A stretch of DNA of 64,000 nt. It comes from Bradyrhizobium sp. NAS80.1. Lineage in GTDB: Bacteria > Pseudomonadota > Alphaproteobacteria > Rhizobiales > Xanthobacteraceae. The notes beneath the pieces are model-generated. The model was not told the DNA's origin and made no database searches. It worked only from the letters and a program-made list of their open reading frames with translations. The stretch spans positions 62,001 through 126,000 of the forward strand of contig NZ_LGHL01000048.1 of NCBI RefSeq assembly GCF_001908205.1. The letters run 5' to 3'. The position numbers were made by a program, and so were the translations under genes. Positions 1-9,528 of this stretch are shown one piece after another (the stretch's first letter is position 1; the number at the start of each line of letters is the position of its first letter).

Positions 1-1409
1 CGGGAACCGTCCAGGTGCCGTTGATGATCGACGGGTCCGTTTCCTGCGGCCAATACATGCGCAGCATGAGGATGAAATCTCCCTCGGGCGCGGGGAGCCA
101 GTTCGACTCCTTGTCCTTACCAGGGGAGTCCTTCTGGATGTAGAGGTCGGTTGAGCCGTCCGGATTTTGCTTGAGGTCTTGCCGCGCGCTGATCGAATAG
201 CGGTTGAGCGGATTGTCCACGAAGAAGTACGCGCTGTTGTACATCGTGAGCGACCAGAATCCCTCGGCGGGGGGCAGGTGCCCCTTCGGGAAATGCATGA
301 CGTACTTGTTTGCGCCATTGTACGCGCGGCCGTCCGCGTCCTTTTGCGAGGTCGGGTAGACCGCATCCTGCGGACGGTTGGCGCCGAGTCCGATCGCGGT
401 GACGAGGGCCCGCATCAGATAGTCGGTGCCATAGATGCCGGTCCTCGTCGTGTAGGCAAAGCCATTCTCGTCCTTGATCGCCTTGTTGATCTTGAACTGA
501 AGCATGATCCTGTCGAACGACACCTCCGGCACACGCTTCAGGAAGTCCGCCTTGAGCTTGCTCTCGTCAAAGTCCTGTCCGGGGACGATGCCGATGCGCG
601 CAAACTTGGCAAGCTGGGGGGGCGTCCGCTTCGTAGGGCGGATTGGCTTTCATGAGCTCGCAGAGCAGCTTGAAATACGACACCGCGTCCATGCGATTGA
701 CCTGTTCGCGAACGGCCGTCTTCATGTCGATCGAGGGATCGACCTTGCCCGCAGGCGGCGTGTACGGCTTGCCGTAGGCGCTGAGCGGAACGAGCTTGCA
801 CTCATCCTGCAGCTTGTGCACAGCCTCGTAGTCCTCCGGCGTGCCGGTGCAATAGATGCGGCCGAGCAGCCAGACCATGTTGGTGGACGACTTGTACTCT
901 TTCACGCCATCCGGCAGTGTGCCTTTCCAGCCAGGTCCGGTGATCGCGTAGGTCTGCGCCCCGGTGCCGGTGGTGCGCTTGCCTGGCGCCTGGAATACCG
1001 TGGTCCAGCCGTCCAGCATCGGCATCAGGAAATAGCGCCCCTTCATGTCCGGGATGCTGAGGACCCACGGTTCTTTCCCGACATCGAAGAAGGAGGTCGT
1101 GTATAGCGTGTCCGCGTTCGGTGCCGTGACGTCCTTGAATGAGGCGTTCGGATACTGGCGCAGCTTGATGATCTGCCCCATCGGCGCCTTCGTGCCCACG
1201 GGCTCGGCGACGTTGGTGAGAACCCGGCGGGTCATCTCCATCGTCACCAACGGATAGCCGAAAACGTAGGCGTCGCTCGCGAGCCAGAAATCTTCCAGGC
1301 CTCGCCCCACGCCAAAGAAGGAATCCTGCGCAAGGGCTGATTTTGTTGCAGCCGCGCCTGCCAGCAGGCCCATGCCTCCCAGCGCAAGATTACGACGAGT
1401 GATCTCCAT
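1..1409 (-). pseudogene. DUF1254/DUF1214 family exported protein, frameshifted and cut by window edge
   Basis: The protein starts MEITRRNLALGG with a twin-arginine-like signal (RRN plus a hydrophobic stretch ending near ALAQ), so export is expected. The start at 1409 was chosen over an upstream in-frame ATG because AAGGAG sits just ahead of it. The N-terminal half matches the DUF1254 pattern (YVFGYPLV, APNADTLY, PDMKGRYFLMPMLDGWT). After about residue 265 the frame breaks at a run of seven G on the plus strand (616-622). Removing one base restores reading into a good DUF1214 C-terminal half, which runs off the left edge of the window. The biochemical role of this family is not established. 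The break may be a sequencing error, so call it a pseudogene only provisionally. Confidence 0.8.
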
Positions 1410-2151
1410 TTCTTTCTCCTTGGTACCTGATTGAAACGACTTCAAACGATTGGCGAGTGGGGTCGACGACGATATTTCTTCCAGGATCACGACCGCAGAA
1501 ATTCGCGCTTCGTCAGCACGTATGCGCTCTGGGTCAATCGCTTTTGCATCAAATGCTCCCTTGCCATGTTGAGCGGGCTGGCATGCCAGCCACTTCTGGT
1601 GCGCTTACCAACTTACGGAAAGCTCGGCGGGCGGCTATGCAAATTCGGCAAGCGCGAGCTTTGGTCGCGCACCAATGGACGCAGGATCAGCTTCGGTGCG
1701 ACCACGAGGGACCGTTCATCGCACGCTGCCAACGGAATCCGCGCCTGTGCTGAAACTGCATAGCGGATCGGTAGAAATGCTCTCTAATGACTTCCATAGT
1801 GCGCGTTCGCCCCGACGCCTGAGGAAGCGGCGGCGCACTTGGCCGGTTCGCGAGGAAAGCATTCAATGCAGATTGATACTCCGTCAGCCGCGCACCTGTC
1901 GCAGGTCATTTCGCAGGTGACCGCGCGCGGGGCGCACCTCTCGCTCTATGAAATCTCACACATCATAAGCAAAGCTAAAGTCGGTTCGCGGCGTCGAATG
2001 GAGCTTGATATCCCTGTCACTCCGAGGCGGCACCAGCGCTCGAACAGCTTCATGCCGTGATCCATTGCCCGACCCGCGACGGGACGGAATACAATTCAGG
2101 GACATGATCACACTTCAGCGCAAGGCTTAGCTTTAGTCGGAGAATTGCTCG
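1410..2151. other. intergenic stretch without a convincing gene
   Basis: About 740 bases separate the DUF1254 gene from the TAXI gene. Several short reading frames cross it on the plus strand but overlap each other and show no recognisable domain. The only piece that resembles a known protein start is the short fragment at 1866-1925. The promoters of the divergent flanking genes must lie here, but no clear -35/-10 pair stands out. Confidence 0.5.
1866..2060 (+). pseudogene. possible truncated DUF2721-like gene start
   Basis: The frame opens MQIDTPSAAHLSQVISQV, which from memory resembles the beginning of DUF2721 membrane proteins of rhizobia (such proteins then continue into a hydrophobic segment). 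Here the resemblance stops after about 20 residues and the rest is polar and unrelated, ending at 2060. It is therefore either the 5' stub of a deleted gene or chance. No clear ribosome binding site precedes it. Confidence 0.25.
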
Positions 2152-3456
2152 ATGACCGCCGTCAAACTACCGGCCTGGCTTCGTATCGTGATGGTGAGCG
2201 GCGCATTCCTGCTGGCCATTGGCGCGGGGCTGTTCGCCTATTTCTGGTACATCCGACCGGTCACGCTGACCGCCGCGGTTGGATCGCTTGATGGCGAAGC
2301 CGATAAGGTCCTGTCGGCGATCGCAAGTCGCCTGACCGCCACGTCAGCACCGGTGAGGCTGCGGATCGTCAATCAATCGGGGGCCCTCGAAGCCGCCAAT
2401 GCCTTTTCATCCGGCAAGGTCGACCTCGCGGTCGTCCGCGGCGACGTCGGCGACCTGTCGCAAGCCCAAGCAGTCCTCGTGCTTGCACATGCAGTCGTGC
2501 TGATTGTGGCCCCTCCTGGTTCGCCGCTGACTGACGTGGCGAGCCTGAAAGGCCACCGCGTTGGCGTGGTCGGCGGAGAGATCAACAGGTCCGTCGTTAA
2601 CGCACTGCGTCAGCAATATGATCTCGAGCGCGCAAACGTGAAGTTCAGGGACCTCTCGTTGCCTGAGGCACGCCAGGCAGTCGACGCCAGGAGCGTCGAT
2701 GCGCTTCTGCTCGTCATTCCCCTGACCCCAAAATACCTGTCGCTCGCGCGTAGCCTCTTCCCGCAAAACATGAAGTCCCAGCCGGTCCTCATTCCCATTG
2801 AATCGGCCGACGCGATTGCGGAAAGTCATCGTGCCTACGAAAGTTTCGACGTGCCGAAAGGCACGCTCAGAGGTTCGCCGGCAGTCCCGGATGACGACCT
2901 GACGACACTTCGGGTGTCTTTCTACCTGGTCGCGCAGAAGAAGCTCAATCCCGACACCATAGCCGATCTGACAAGATCACTTCTCGCCGCGCGCCGGGAC
3001 CTCATCGGCGAACTGCCAGTCCTGGCGCAGGTCACAGCGCCTGACACGGATCCCGACGCCTTCCTGCCGGTCCACGCCGGTGCATCGGAATATTTCAACG
3101 GCACTCAAGAAGGTTTTTTGGACGAATGGAGCAATGCGATCTACCTGACGCCGATGATCCTCGGCGGAGTGGCTTCGGTCCTCGCTGCGGCCTGGAGGTT
3201 CATCGGCCTGCGGACACCGAAACCGGGCGAATCGGCGCTCGACGCGCTCTATGCCCTGGCCCGCCGGGTTCGCAAGGCGCAGCACGAGGATGAATTGTCC
3301 GACATCGAAAGCCGGATCGATGACATCTTGAGCGACCAGCGTCTCAAGATTGCAAGCGGAGACGAAGATGCCGCCGATATGGCGACATTGAACGTTGCCG
3401 CGAACAGGGTCGAGAGCCTGATCCATGCTCGCCGGGCCATGCTAAGCACGTCTTAA
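2152..3456 (+). CDS. TAXI-family TRAP transporter solute-binding protein, membrane-anchored
   Basis: The 434-residue protein has an N-terminal membrane segment at about residues 13-33 and a second at about 325-345, followed by a roughly 85-residue charged cytoplasmic tail. The middle carries the type 2 periplasmic-binding fold typical of the TAXI group (LRIVNQSGALEAANAFSSGKVDLAVVRGDV, then SPLTDVASLKGHRVGVVGG in separate blocks). TAXI proteins normally deliver substrate to a fused DctQM permease, but none is encoded nearby, so the partner must be elsewhere or the protein may act as a sensor. GGAG lies about ten bases before the ATG. The substrate cannot be told from sequence. Confidence 0.8.
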   Translation: MTAVKLPAWLRIVMVSGAFLLAIGAGLFAYFWYIRPVTLTAAVGSLDGEADKVLSAIASRLTATSAPVRLRIVNQSGALEAANAFSSGKVDLAVVRGDVGDLSQAQAVLVLAHAVVLIVAPPGSPLTDVASLKGHRVGVVGGEINRSVVNALRQQYDLERANVKFRDLSLPEARQAVDARSVDALLLVIPLTPKYLSLARSLFPQNMKSQPVLIPIESADAIAESHRAYESFDVPKGTLRGSPAVPDDDLTTLRVSFYLVAQKKLNPDTIADLTRSLLAARRDLIGELPVLAQVTAPDTDPDAFLPVHAGASEYFNGTQEGFLDEWSNAIYLTPMILGGVASVLAAAWRFIGLRTPKPGESALDALYALARRVRKAQHEDELSDIESRIDDILSDQRLKIASGDEDAADMATLNVAANRVESLIHARRAMLSTS

Positions 3457-3466
3457 TTGTCCACTT

Positions 3467-3604
3467 CTACCGATTTGCATAAGCGACCGGATGGTACGCG
3501 GACTGGCCGGTCTCCTTGGCGATCACACGTCCGGAGCCCATTCCAAGCAAATCGAGCGTCTCGACAACGGCATCGATGTCATAAGCGACGTTGTTCTCGC
3601 TTAA
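3467..3604 (-). pseudogene. C-terminal fragment of an unrecognised protein
   Basis: On the minus strand there are about 45 sense codons ending in TAG at 3469-3467, with protein-like composition (for example VVETLDLLGMGSGRVIAKET). The frame is closed upstream by a stop at 3607-3605 and has no start codon. It looks like the surviving 3' end of a gene lost just outside the island boundary, but I do not recognise the family. The remaining bases up to 3843 show nothing further. Confidence 0.25.
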
Positions 3605-3843
3605 CTAACCACTCATTTCGCGAAACACATTACTTAGGACATGGCTTGCTTCGCGCCGGAGCCGCCCCTTGGGCGCGACCATCAGCCCTACGAAATCGCA
3701 GAAACGGAGTGAAGATACGGAAACAAACAAAGAGTCCGACAGCAACCTGGCCGTGCGACCTCCTTCACAAAACACGTTTCACGAGAACCGTTCTGTTCTC
3801 GGCCTCCGTCTTGCGAAGCCATCGGAAAAGAAGGTTCTTTGTA

Positions 3844-3893
3844 TGGTGGGCGCACCAGGGCTCGAACCTGGGACCCGCTGATTAAGAGTCAGC
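3844..3893 (-). repeat. duplicated 3' half of tRNA-Lys, left attachment-site-like repeat
   Basis: These 50 bases are identical to 42569-42618, the CCA end, T arm, variable region and anticodon-loop part of the intact tRNA-Lys gene. Identity stops abruptly at the anticodon stem (AGTCAGC followed by GACGG here and by TGCTC in the real tRNA). Sequence outside the repeat (about 3775-3843) is also weakly similar to that outside the intact tRNA. This is the expected displaced 3' end left when an element integrates into a tRNA gene. Confidence 0.85.
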
Positions 3894-4077
3894 GACGGCT
3901 AAAGAACAATCAATGACTTATTCGTTGTACCACCGGGCTTATCCGACCGAAAACGAGCATTCGTCGCACGATCACAGTGCGTCGTTGCACTTCCTATTAG
4001 CGGGCCTTGATCGTCCGCCAAATGTCGAGTGCGCGATAACCTCGATACTCCGGCGTTGACGCCTGTGCTTTCCTGCA

Positions 4078-5112
4078 TCAAACCGAGACGAGAGCTCCGC
4101 TTTCCGCCGCACGTTTGACCGCATCGATCACTCTGAGGGTTTTCAGCCCCTCGCGCCCGCTCACCACAGGCGCGGCCGTACCGCGGATAACCCCACAGAA
4201 ATTGGCAATCTGCAGGCCAAGCGGGTCTTCTTTCTCGTACCTGGGCCGCTCGCGCTCGATCGGCGCCCACCAGCTGGCCTTGCTCGGGTGATGCCATAGA
4301 TCGAGTTGCGGAATAGCCAGCGATGCTCTCGTACCGCCGATCTGGTAGCAGCTCTCCTGCGTATGACTGTAGGCCGGATTCTCACCAGCCGTGAATTCCC
4401 AGCTCCAAGGCGATTGGATGGTGTCGGAGACATTGACCGTTCCCAGTGCGCCCGAGGCGAAGTGCAGGATGATCACCGCTGTCTCTTCAACGGCATTTCC
4501 ACGCAGCCGACTGGATTGCGCAGCTTGCACCGCGACGATATCCCCACACAGGTAGCGCAGCAGGTCGACATCGTGGATGAGATTCAAGAAGACCGGCCCC
4601 GCCCCCTTTTCGCGACGCCATGCTACATCGAAATAATCGTCCGGCTTGATCAGCCAGAACATGCCATGCACTGATACGATCGTGCCGAGCTGGCCGCCGT
4701 CGATCTCCGCCTTGGCGCGCTGGATCATCGGGTTGTGGCGGCGATGATGGCCGGTGAGCAAGGGCACGCGCGCCCGCTCGGAGGCTTCGACCAACGCCTG
4801 TGCAGCGACGATGTCATCCGCTAACGGCTTCTCGATCAGCGCCGGGATACCCGCAGCGATACAATCCATGCCGTTAGCCACGTGCATCTGATTGGGGGTG
4901 GCGACAATCACCCCCTCCGGCCGGTTTTCGGAGAGCATGTCCTGAAAAGACGGAAACCAGTCTACCTTCAGCGAAACCGCCAACTCTCGTGCCGCAGGCG
5001 CCGGGTCGACGATCGACGACAGTATCGCCTCCGGCCGCGCGAGAATGTGGTCGATGTGCCGCTTGCCGATGAGACCCGCTCCCATCACTGACAGCCGAAC
5101 TGGTGAACTCAT
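4078..5112 (-). CDS. Gfo/Idh/MocA-family NAD(P)-dependent oxidoreductase
   Basis: The 344-residue protein begins with a Rossmann fold (GAGLIGKRH at residues 12-20) and carries the family motif LIEKPLADD near residue 95, whose Lys is the usual catalytic residue. The C-terminal alpha/beta domain follows. Family members oxidise hydroxyls of sugars, inositols and other polyols. It is the last gene of the element A operon, starting six bases after the dehydroquinase stop, so oxidation of a ring hydroxyl in the same pathway is a reasonable inference. The exact substrate cannot be assigned. Confidence 0.85.
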   Translation of the reverse strand: MSSPVRLSVMGAGLIGKRHIDHILARPEAILSSIVDPAPAARELAVSLKVDWFPSFQDMLSENRPEGVIVATPNQMHVANGMDCIAAGIPALIEKPLADDIVAAQALVEASERARVPLLTGHHRRHNPMIQRAKAEIDGGQLGTIVSVHGMFWLIKPDDYFDVAWRREKGAGPVFLNLIHDVDLLRYLCGDIVAVQAAQSSRLRGNAVEETAVIILHFASGALGTVNVSDTIQSPWSWEFTAGENPAYSHTQESCYQIGGTRASLAIPQLDLWHHPSKASWWAPIERERPRYEKEDPLGLQIANFCGVIRGTAAPVVSGREGLKTLRVIDAVKRAAESGALVSV

Positions 5113-5118
5113 ACAATG

Positions 5119-5568
5119 CTATCCCTTGTTCTCATCAAGCAGCCTGGCCACGCGACGCAAGCCGAGCAGGTACCCTTGAGTGCCGAAGCCTGCGATGACT
5201 CCATCAGCCCGTTTGGAGACAAACGAGTGGTGGCGGAATTCCTCACGTTTGTGCACGTTCGAAATGTGCACCTCGATGACGGCGCCCTCGAATGTGTTGA
5301 GAGCATCAAGGATGGCGACCGACGTATGGGTGAAAGCGGCGGGATTTATCACGATACCGGCGGCCGCCTCACGCGCCTCGTGGATCCAGTCGATCAGCTC
5401 GTATTCTCTGTTGGATTGATGAAAGCGAATCTGAAGGCCGAGCTCCTCGGCTAGCGCTCGACAATCCCGCTCCACATCCGCAAGCGTCTCGTGACCGTAG
5501 ATGTGGGGCTGGCGCTTGCCGAGCAAATTGAGATTTGGTCCGTTGAGGACGTAGACAAGACGACTCAT
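5119..5568 (-). CDS. aroQ: type II 3-dehydroquinate dehydratase
   Basis: At 149 residues this has the size of the dodecameric type II enzyme that interconverts 3-dehydroquinate and 3-dehydroshikimate. All expected active-site residues are visible: NGPNLNLLG at 9-17, Arg19 and Tyr24 in the flexible lid, Asn75 in [10 protein letters not shown], His81, His101 in EVHISN and Arg112. The ATG overlaps the stop of the upstream ATPase gene (ATGA). Embedded in a catabolic operon with two shikimate/quinate dehydrogenases, it is more likely a quinate/shikimate degradation enzyme (QuiB role) than the biosynthetic copy. Confidence 0.93.
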   Translation of the reverse strand: MSRLVYVLNGPNLNLLGKRQPHIYGHETLADVERDCRALAEELGLQIRFHQSNREYELIDWIHEAREAAAGIVINPAAFTHTSVAILDALNTFEGAVIEVHISNVHKREEFRHHSFVSKRADGVIAGFGTQGYLLGLRRVARLLDENKG

Positions 5569-6329
5569 GGAAGTACTCCGTTCAGTGATGGGCGAGGATT
5601 TTCGCCAAGGAACTGCCTGGTGCGGGCGTGCTGTGGGTTGCGGAAGAAGGCGTCGGGCGAGCCTTCTTCGATGATCTGACCTTCAGCCATGAAGATCACA
5701 CGATCCGCAACCTGGCGGGCAAAGCCCATCTCGTGGGTGACGCAAATCATGGTCATGCCGTCGTTGGCGAGGCCTATCATCGTGTCGAGCACCTCCTTGA
5801 CCATTTCGGGATCGAGCGCCGAGGTCGGCTCGTCAAACAGCATCACCTTGGGCTGCATGCAGAGCGCACGCGCGATCGCGACGCGCTGTTGCTGGCCGCC
5901 CGAGAGCTGAGCAGGATACTTCTCGGCCTGGTCGCCGATGCGGACCCGCTCGAGAAATTTTCGCGCGGTCGCTTCCGCCGCGGACTTGCCGATGCGGCGC
6001 GCGCGAATGGGTGCAAGCATGCAATTCTGCAACACCGTCATATGCGGAAAAAGGTTGAAGCTCTGAAAGACCATGCCGACGTCCTGCCGTACGACATCGA
6101 TGGCCTTGATGCTGTCGTCCAGCCGGTGACCGTTCACCACGATGTTGCCCTGCTGGATCGCCTCGAGGCGGTTGATGCAGCGGATCAGCGTCGACTTGCC
6201 CGAACCGGACGGACCGCAGAGCACGATCTTCTCGCCCTTGCGCACGGTGAGATCAACATCGCGAAGTGCCTGGTACCCGCCGTACCACTTCTGCACGCCC
6301 TTCATTTCGATCAGGATCTGGTCCTGCAT
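5565..6329 (-). CDS. polar-amino-acid-type ABC importer, ATP-binding subunit
   Basis: A standard GlnQ/HisP-size ATPase of about 254 residues. It has Walker [10 protein letters not shown], signature [15 protein letters not shown], Walker [13 protein letters not shown] and the switch His in [11 protein letters not shown] chose the ATG at 6329 ([11 protein letters not shown]) over one ten codons upstream because GGAG lies just before it and the family usually begins close to this point. It powers the importer formed with the two permeases and the binding protein encoded just upstream. Despite the amino-acid-transporter family, the operon suggests a cyclic acid as cargo. Confidence 0.92.
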   Translation of the reverse strand: MQDQILIEMKGVQKWYGGYQALRDVDLTVRKGEKIVLCGPSGSGKSTLIRCINRLEAIQQGNIVVNGHRLDDSIKAIDVVRQDVGMVFQSFNLFPHMTVLQNCMLAPIRARRIGKSAAEATARKFLERVRIGDQAEKYPAQLSGGQQQRVAIARALCMQPKVMLFDEPTSALDPEMVKEVLDTMIGLANDGMTMICVTHEMGFARQVADRVIFMAEGQIIEEGSPDAFFRNPQHARTRQFLGENPRPSLNGVLP

Positions 6330-6389
6330 GGATTCGGCTCCGCTGTGGGCGGCGGCCAACGCGGATTATGCGTCGGCCGCGCGCAGTGG

Positions 6390-7218
6390 CTACTGGACGG
6401 TGAATGGAACGCCGGGGACCGAGTCGGGGAAGATCGGCACGGGCGCCTTCATCCATTTGGCGTAGAATGCGGCCAGCTTGCCATTCGACTTGATCTCGTC
6501 GATGAATTTGTTGGCCGTCTCGTTCCACTCCTTGTCTCCAAGGCGCGTGCAGGCCCCGTTGTAAAGAGCAGTAAAGTGAAGCTTGGGCTCGAAACCCAAG
6601 TTCGCGCTTTGCCGCGTTCAGACGCTGCGGGTAGAAGCTGTTTGCGCCGACGGCTTGCACTTGGCCCGAGAGCAGCGCCTGGATCGTGGCCGCATCATCG
6701 TCAAATCGGCGGATTTCGGTGCCCGCTGGAGCGCTATTGGTGACCTGGGTGTCCTGCGTCGAGGACCTCGGAACGCCGATAACGTACTTGCCCATATCGG
6801 CATTGCTGTTGATCGGGGTCGCCTGGGCAGCGACCAGCGTAATCTCGTTGGCAACATACGGCTTGGAATACTGCACCGCTTTCGCGCGCTCGGGCAGCAT
6901 GGCCATGGTTGCGAACAGAATGTCTACGCGGCCTGTGGTCAGCGCCGGAATACGATTGGCCACCGCCAGCGGCACGAACTCTGCCTTCACGCCGAGATAC
7001 TCGGCGAAGGCGCGCCCCATGTCGGCGTCGATGCCATCCTGTTTTCCCGAGCTATCGACATAGCCCCAGGGAGGATTGTCGCCCTGAATGCCGACGACGA
7101 CGACGCCCTTCTTCTTGACGTCTTCCAGCGTGCCGGCCTGTGATTTGCCTGCGATGGCGATAGCCGCCAATGCCAGCAGCGCGATGCCGAGCTGGCGGCG
7201 GTTGGATGAAAACAACAT
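6390..7218 (-). pseudogene. ABC transporter substrate-binding protein (SBP_bac_3), frameshifted
   Basis: The product begins with a Sec signal (MLFSSNRRQLGIALLALAAI, cleavage near SQAG). It then shows the family-3 binding-protein fold: VVVGIQGDNPPWGYVD, DGIDADMGRAFAEYLG, MLPERAKAVQYSKPY. After about residue 208 (NAAKREL) the frame breaks in a GGGTTT stretch at about 6592-6597. Deleting one base gives ELGFEPKLHFTALYNGACTR and a normal C-terminus ending at 6390. Without this protein the importer would not work, so either the indel is a sequencing error or the operon is decaying. Confidence 0.85.
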
Positions 7219-7269
7219 GAGTATCTCCTCCTGGTGATGGCTGTATTTGATTGAGCAGGTGCGCCGTTC

Positions 7270-7926
7270 CTACCTTTGGCTGGCCAGGGCGAGCCTGGCC
7301 TCCATCCGACTGCCCCACCACGACAGTGGCCAGCAGAGGATGAAATACATCGCGCCGACCACGCCGAAAACGAGCAACGGCTGGAAGGTCTGGTTCGAAA
7401 CGATTTGACCGGCGCGGGCGAGTTCGATGAAGCCGACGATGGCCGCGAGCGACGTGCCTTTGATGAGCTGCACGAGATAGCCGATGGTCGCCGGCAGCGA
7501 GATGCGGATTGCCTGTGGCAATACGATGTCGCGCATGCGGGACGAATAGTGCAGTCCGAGCGCCATCGCCGCCTCGGTCTGGCCACGCGGCACGGCCTGG
7601 ATTGCGCCGCGCCAGATCTCACCAAGGAAGGCGGAGGCATTCACGGTGAAACCGATCGCCACCGCGACGAAGGCGTCGAGCTTCAGCCCGGTCAGCGCCA
7701 GCCCGTAATACACGACGAAGAGCTGCAGCAGCAGCGGAGTGCCCTGGAATATCCCGATGTAGATGCGGGTGATCCATTCCACGCCCTTGTGACCGCAAGT
7801 GCGCAGCAATGCGACAGCGAGCCCCGCCGTGCAGCCGCCTGCGAATGCGACCAGCGTAAGCAGCACGGTCCATTGCAGACCACGCAGCAGGAAACCGAAC
7901 TCGGGAAGGCCAAAATGCGGTGTCAT
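7270..7926 (-). CDS. polar-amino-acid-type ABC importer permease
   Basis: A 218-residue HisMQ-type permease with about five membrane segments. The conserved cytoplasmic coupling loop reads EIWRGAIQAVPRGQTEAAMA followed by LGLHYSSRMRDIVLPQA. It pairs with the next permease (7939-8607) to form the heterodimeric channel. It begins 12 bases after that gene's stop, consistent with one transcript. Confidence 0.92.
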   Translation of the reverse strand: MTPHFGLPEFGFLLRGLQWTVLLTLVAFAGGCTAGLAVALLRTCGHKGVEWITRIYIGIFQGTPLLLQLFVVYYGLALTGLKLDAFVAVAIGFTVNASAFLGEIWRGAIQAVPRGQTEAAMALGLHYSSRMRDIVLPQAIRISLPATIGYLVQLIKGTSLAAIVGFIELARAGQIVSNQTFQPLLVFGVVGAMYFILCWPLSWWGSRMEARLALASQR

Positions 7927-7938
7927 GACCTGCCCTCC

Positions 7939-8607
7939 TCAGCGTGTCGGATAAGAGAAGAAGCGGTGAGAGATGACAGCAAAGCCCAGCATCAGCAGCC
8001 AGGAGATCGCGAGATAGAGGAAGGTGACGGAGAAATAGACCTCGAAGCTGCGGAATGTGTCGCTTTCGATCCGCTGCGCAACCGATGTCAATTCGTAAGC
8101 CGACACCGCCGAACAGATCGATGAGGTCAGCGTCAGCATGATGAACTGACCGGTGAGTGAAGGGTAGATCGCGCGGAGTGCGGGCTTGAGCACAATGAAG
8201 CGGAACACCTGCCCTTTGTGCAGTCCGAGCGCGTAGCCGGCCTCCACCTGCCCCTTGTGAATTGACTGCACGCCGCCGCGGATGATTTCGATGGCGTAGG
8301 CGCCACCATTCACTCCGAGTGCGATAATGGCGGTAGCGGTTGGATTGAGCTTCAACCCGATGAGCGGCAGGGCGAAGAACAGAAAGAAAATCTGCACCAG
8401 GAAAGGTGTATTGCGGACGATCTCGACGAAACCGATCACGATGGCCCGCAACCAGGCCGCTTTTGAATCGCGTGCCGCGACGCCGGCGACACCGATCACC
8501 ATCGCGAGCGTCATGCCGGCAAGCGCCAGGCCCAACGTGCCCACGCAGCCCCACAGCAGGGCCGGCACCGCGTGCCAAACCACAGAGAAATCGAGCGTGT
8601 AGCCCAT
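7939..8607 (-). CDS. polar-amino-acid-type ABC importer permease (second subunit)
   Basis: A 222-residue HisMQ-type permease with the EAA-like loop EIIRGGVQSIHKGQVEAGYA and LGLHKGQVFRFIVLKPALR. Hydrophobic segments occur at about residues 15-38, 55-80, 95-110 and near the C-terminus (SVTFLYLAISWLLMLGFAVI). It stands between the dehydrogenase genes and the first permease in the same operon. Substrate specificity lies mainly in the binding protein and cannot be read here. Confidence 0.92.
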   Translation of the reverse strand: MGYTLDFSVVWHAVPALLWGCVGTLGLALAGMTLAMVIGVAGVAARDSKAAWLRAIVIGFVEIVRNTPFLVQIFFLFFALPLIGLKLNPTATAIIALGVNGGAYAIEIIRGGVQSIHKGQVEAGYALGLHKGQVFRFIVLKPALRAIYPSLTGQFIMLTLTSSICSAVSAYELTSVAQRIESDTFRSFEVYFSVTFLYLAISWLLMLGFAVISHRFFSYPTR

Positions 8608-8658
8608 CTTGCGTTTCCTCTCAGGCGTTGTGCGTGCCGCTCGCCCATCGGCCGGGTG

Positions 8659-9522
8659 TCACCCTCCCAGGGATGCAAAAGTGGCGAAGAAGACGCCTGG
8701 ATCAGGTGAGATGCCGGTGAACAGGCGGAATGCTTCGGTGCCCTGGAAGATGGCCATGCCGCCGCCATCGACGGTGCGGCAGCCGAGGGCACGTGCGGCC
8801 CGCAGCAGCGCGGTTTCCAGCGGGAAGTAGACGATCTCAGCGACCCACAGATCAGGGCGCAGCAGAGCCGTCGGCAGCGGCGTCCCTGGATATTTGTCCA
8901 TGCCGATCGGCGTTGCGTTGACAATACCGTCTGCGGCAGCCACAGCTGCGGCGACATCCTGGCCGGCCCGTAAGCGCCCTTCTGGAAATCGGGGGGACAA
9001 GCTATCCACCAAACTCTGCGCCTTGGCCAAGTCGACATCGATGATGGTCAGCTCCTGCACGCCGAGCTTCATGAGCGCGAAAGCAACTGCCGCGCCCGCA
9101 CCGCCCGCACCGAATTGGACGACGCGACCAAGCGATGCACCTTGCATGTTGCGGCGAAAGTTCTCAGCGAAGCCGAACCAGTCGGTGTTGTGGCCGGTCA
9201 TTCGACCGTTCCTGATGACCACGGTGTTCACCGCACCAAGCGCCTCAGCGTCGGGCGACAACTCGTCGAGGAGGGGCAGGATCGCCTGCTTGCAGGGATG
9301 GGTCACGTTCAGCCCGTCGAAGCCCATCCGTCTTGCTGCCGTGAGCAGTTCCGGCAACGCCTCCACGCCCAGCTTCAACTCTGTCAGATCGATCTTCTTG
9401 TAGAGATAGCGGATGCCGGCGGCGTCAGCGGCCGCTTCGTGCATAGGCGGGGTGCGGGACGCGGCGATGCCGCTACCAATCAGGCCGACGAGAAAGCTGG
9501 ACTTCGGATGCATGCTCGGCAT
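8659..9522 (-). CDS. quinate/shikimate dehydrogenase-like protein (AroE family, probably NAD-linked)
   Basis: A 287-residue AroE-fold enzyme. Substrate-site residues are all present: SRTPPMH (Ser22, Thr24), the catalytic Lys78 in NVTHPCK, Asn99 in GAVNT and Asp114 in HNTD. The nucleotide site is GAGGAGAA at 138-145. The strand that normally carries NRT in NADP-dependent AroE reads IDVD here (161-164), and an acidic residue at this place favours NAD. This matches catabolic quinate/shikimate dehydrogenases of the QsuD type better than biosynthetic AroE. It stands next to a second, NADP-type paralogue, suggesting the two act on different substrates or in opposite directions. Confidence 0.88.
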   Translation of the reverse strand: MPSMHPKSSFLVGLIGSGIAASRTPPMHEAAADAAGIRYLYKKIDLTELKLGVEALPELLTAARRMGFDGLNVTHPCKQAILPLLDELSPDAEALGAVNTVVIRNGRMTGHNTDWFGFAENFRRNMQGASLGRVVQFGAGGAGAAVAFALMKLGVQELTIIDVDLAKAQSLVDSLSPRFPEGRLRAGQDVAAAVAAADGIVNATPIGMDKYPGTPLPTALLRPDLWVAEIVYFPLETALLRAARALGCRTVDGGGMAIFQGTEAFRLFTGISPDPGVFFATFASLGG

Positions 9523-9528
9523 CGCCCG

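Noticed and set aside
3669..3881. A 70-codon plus-strand frame ending in MVGAPGLEPGTR
   Set aside because: The tail is the translation of the antisense strand of the tRNA-Lys fragment, a well-known false protein; the rest has no domain.
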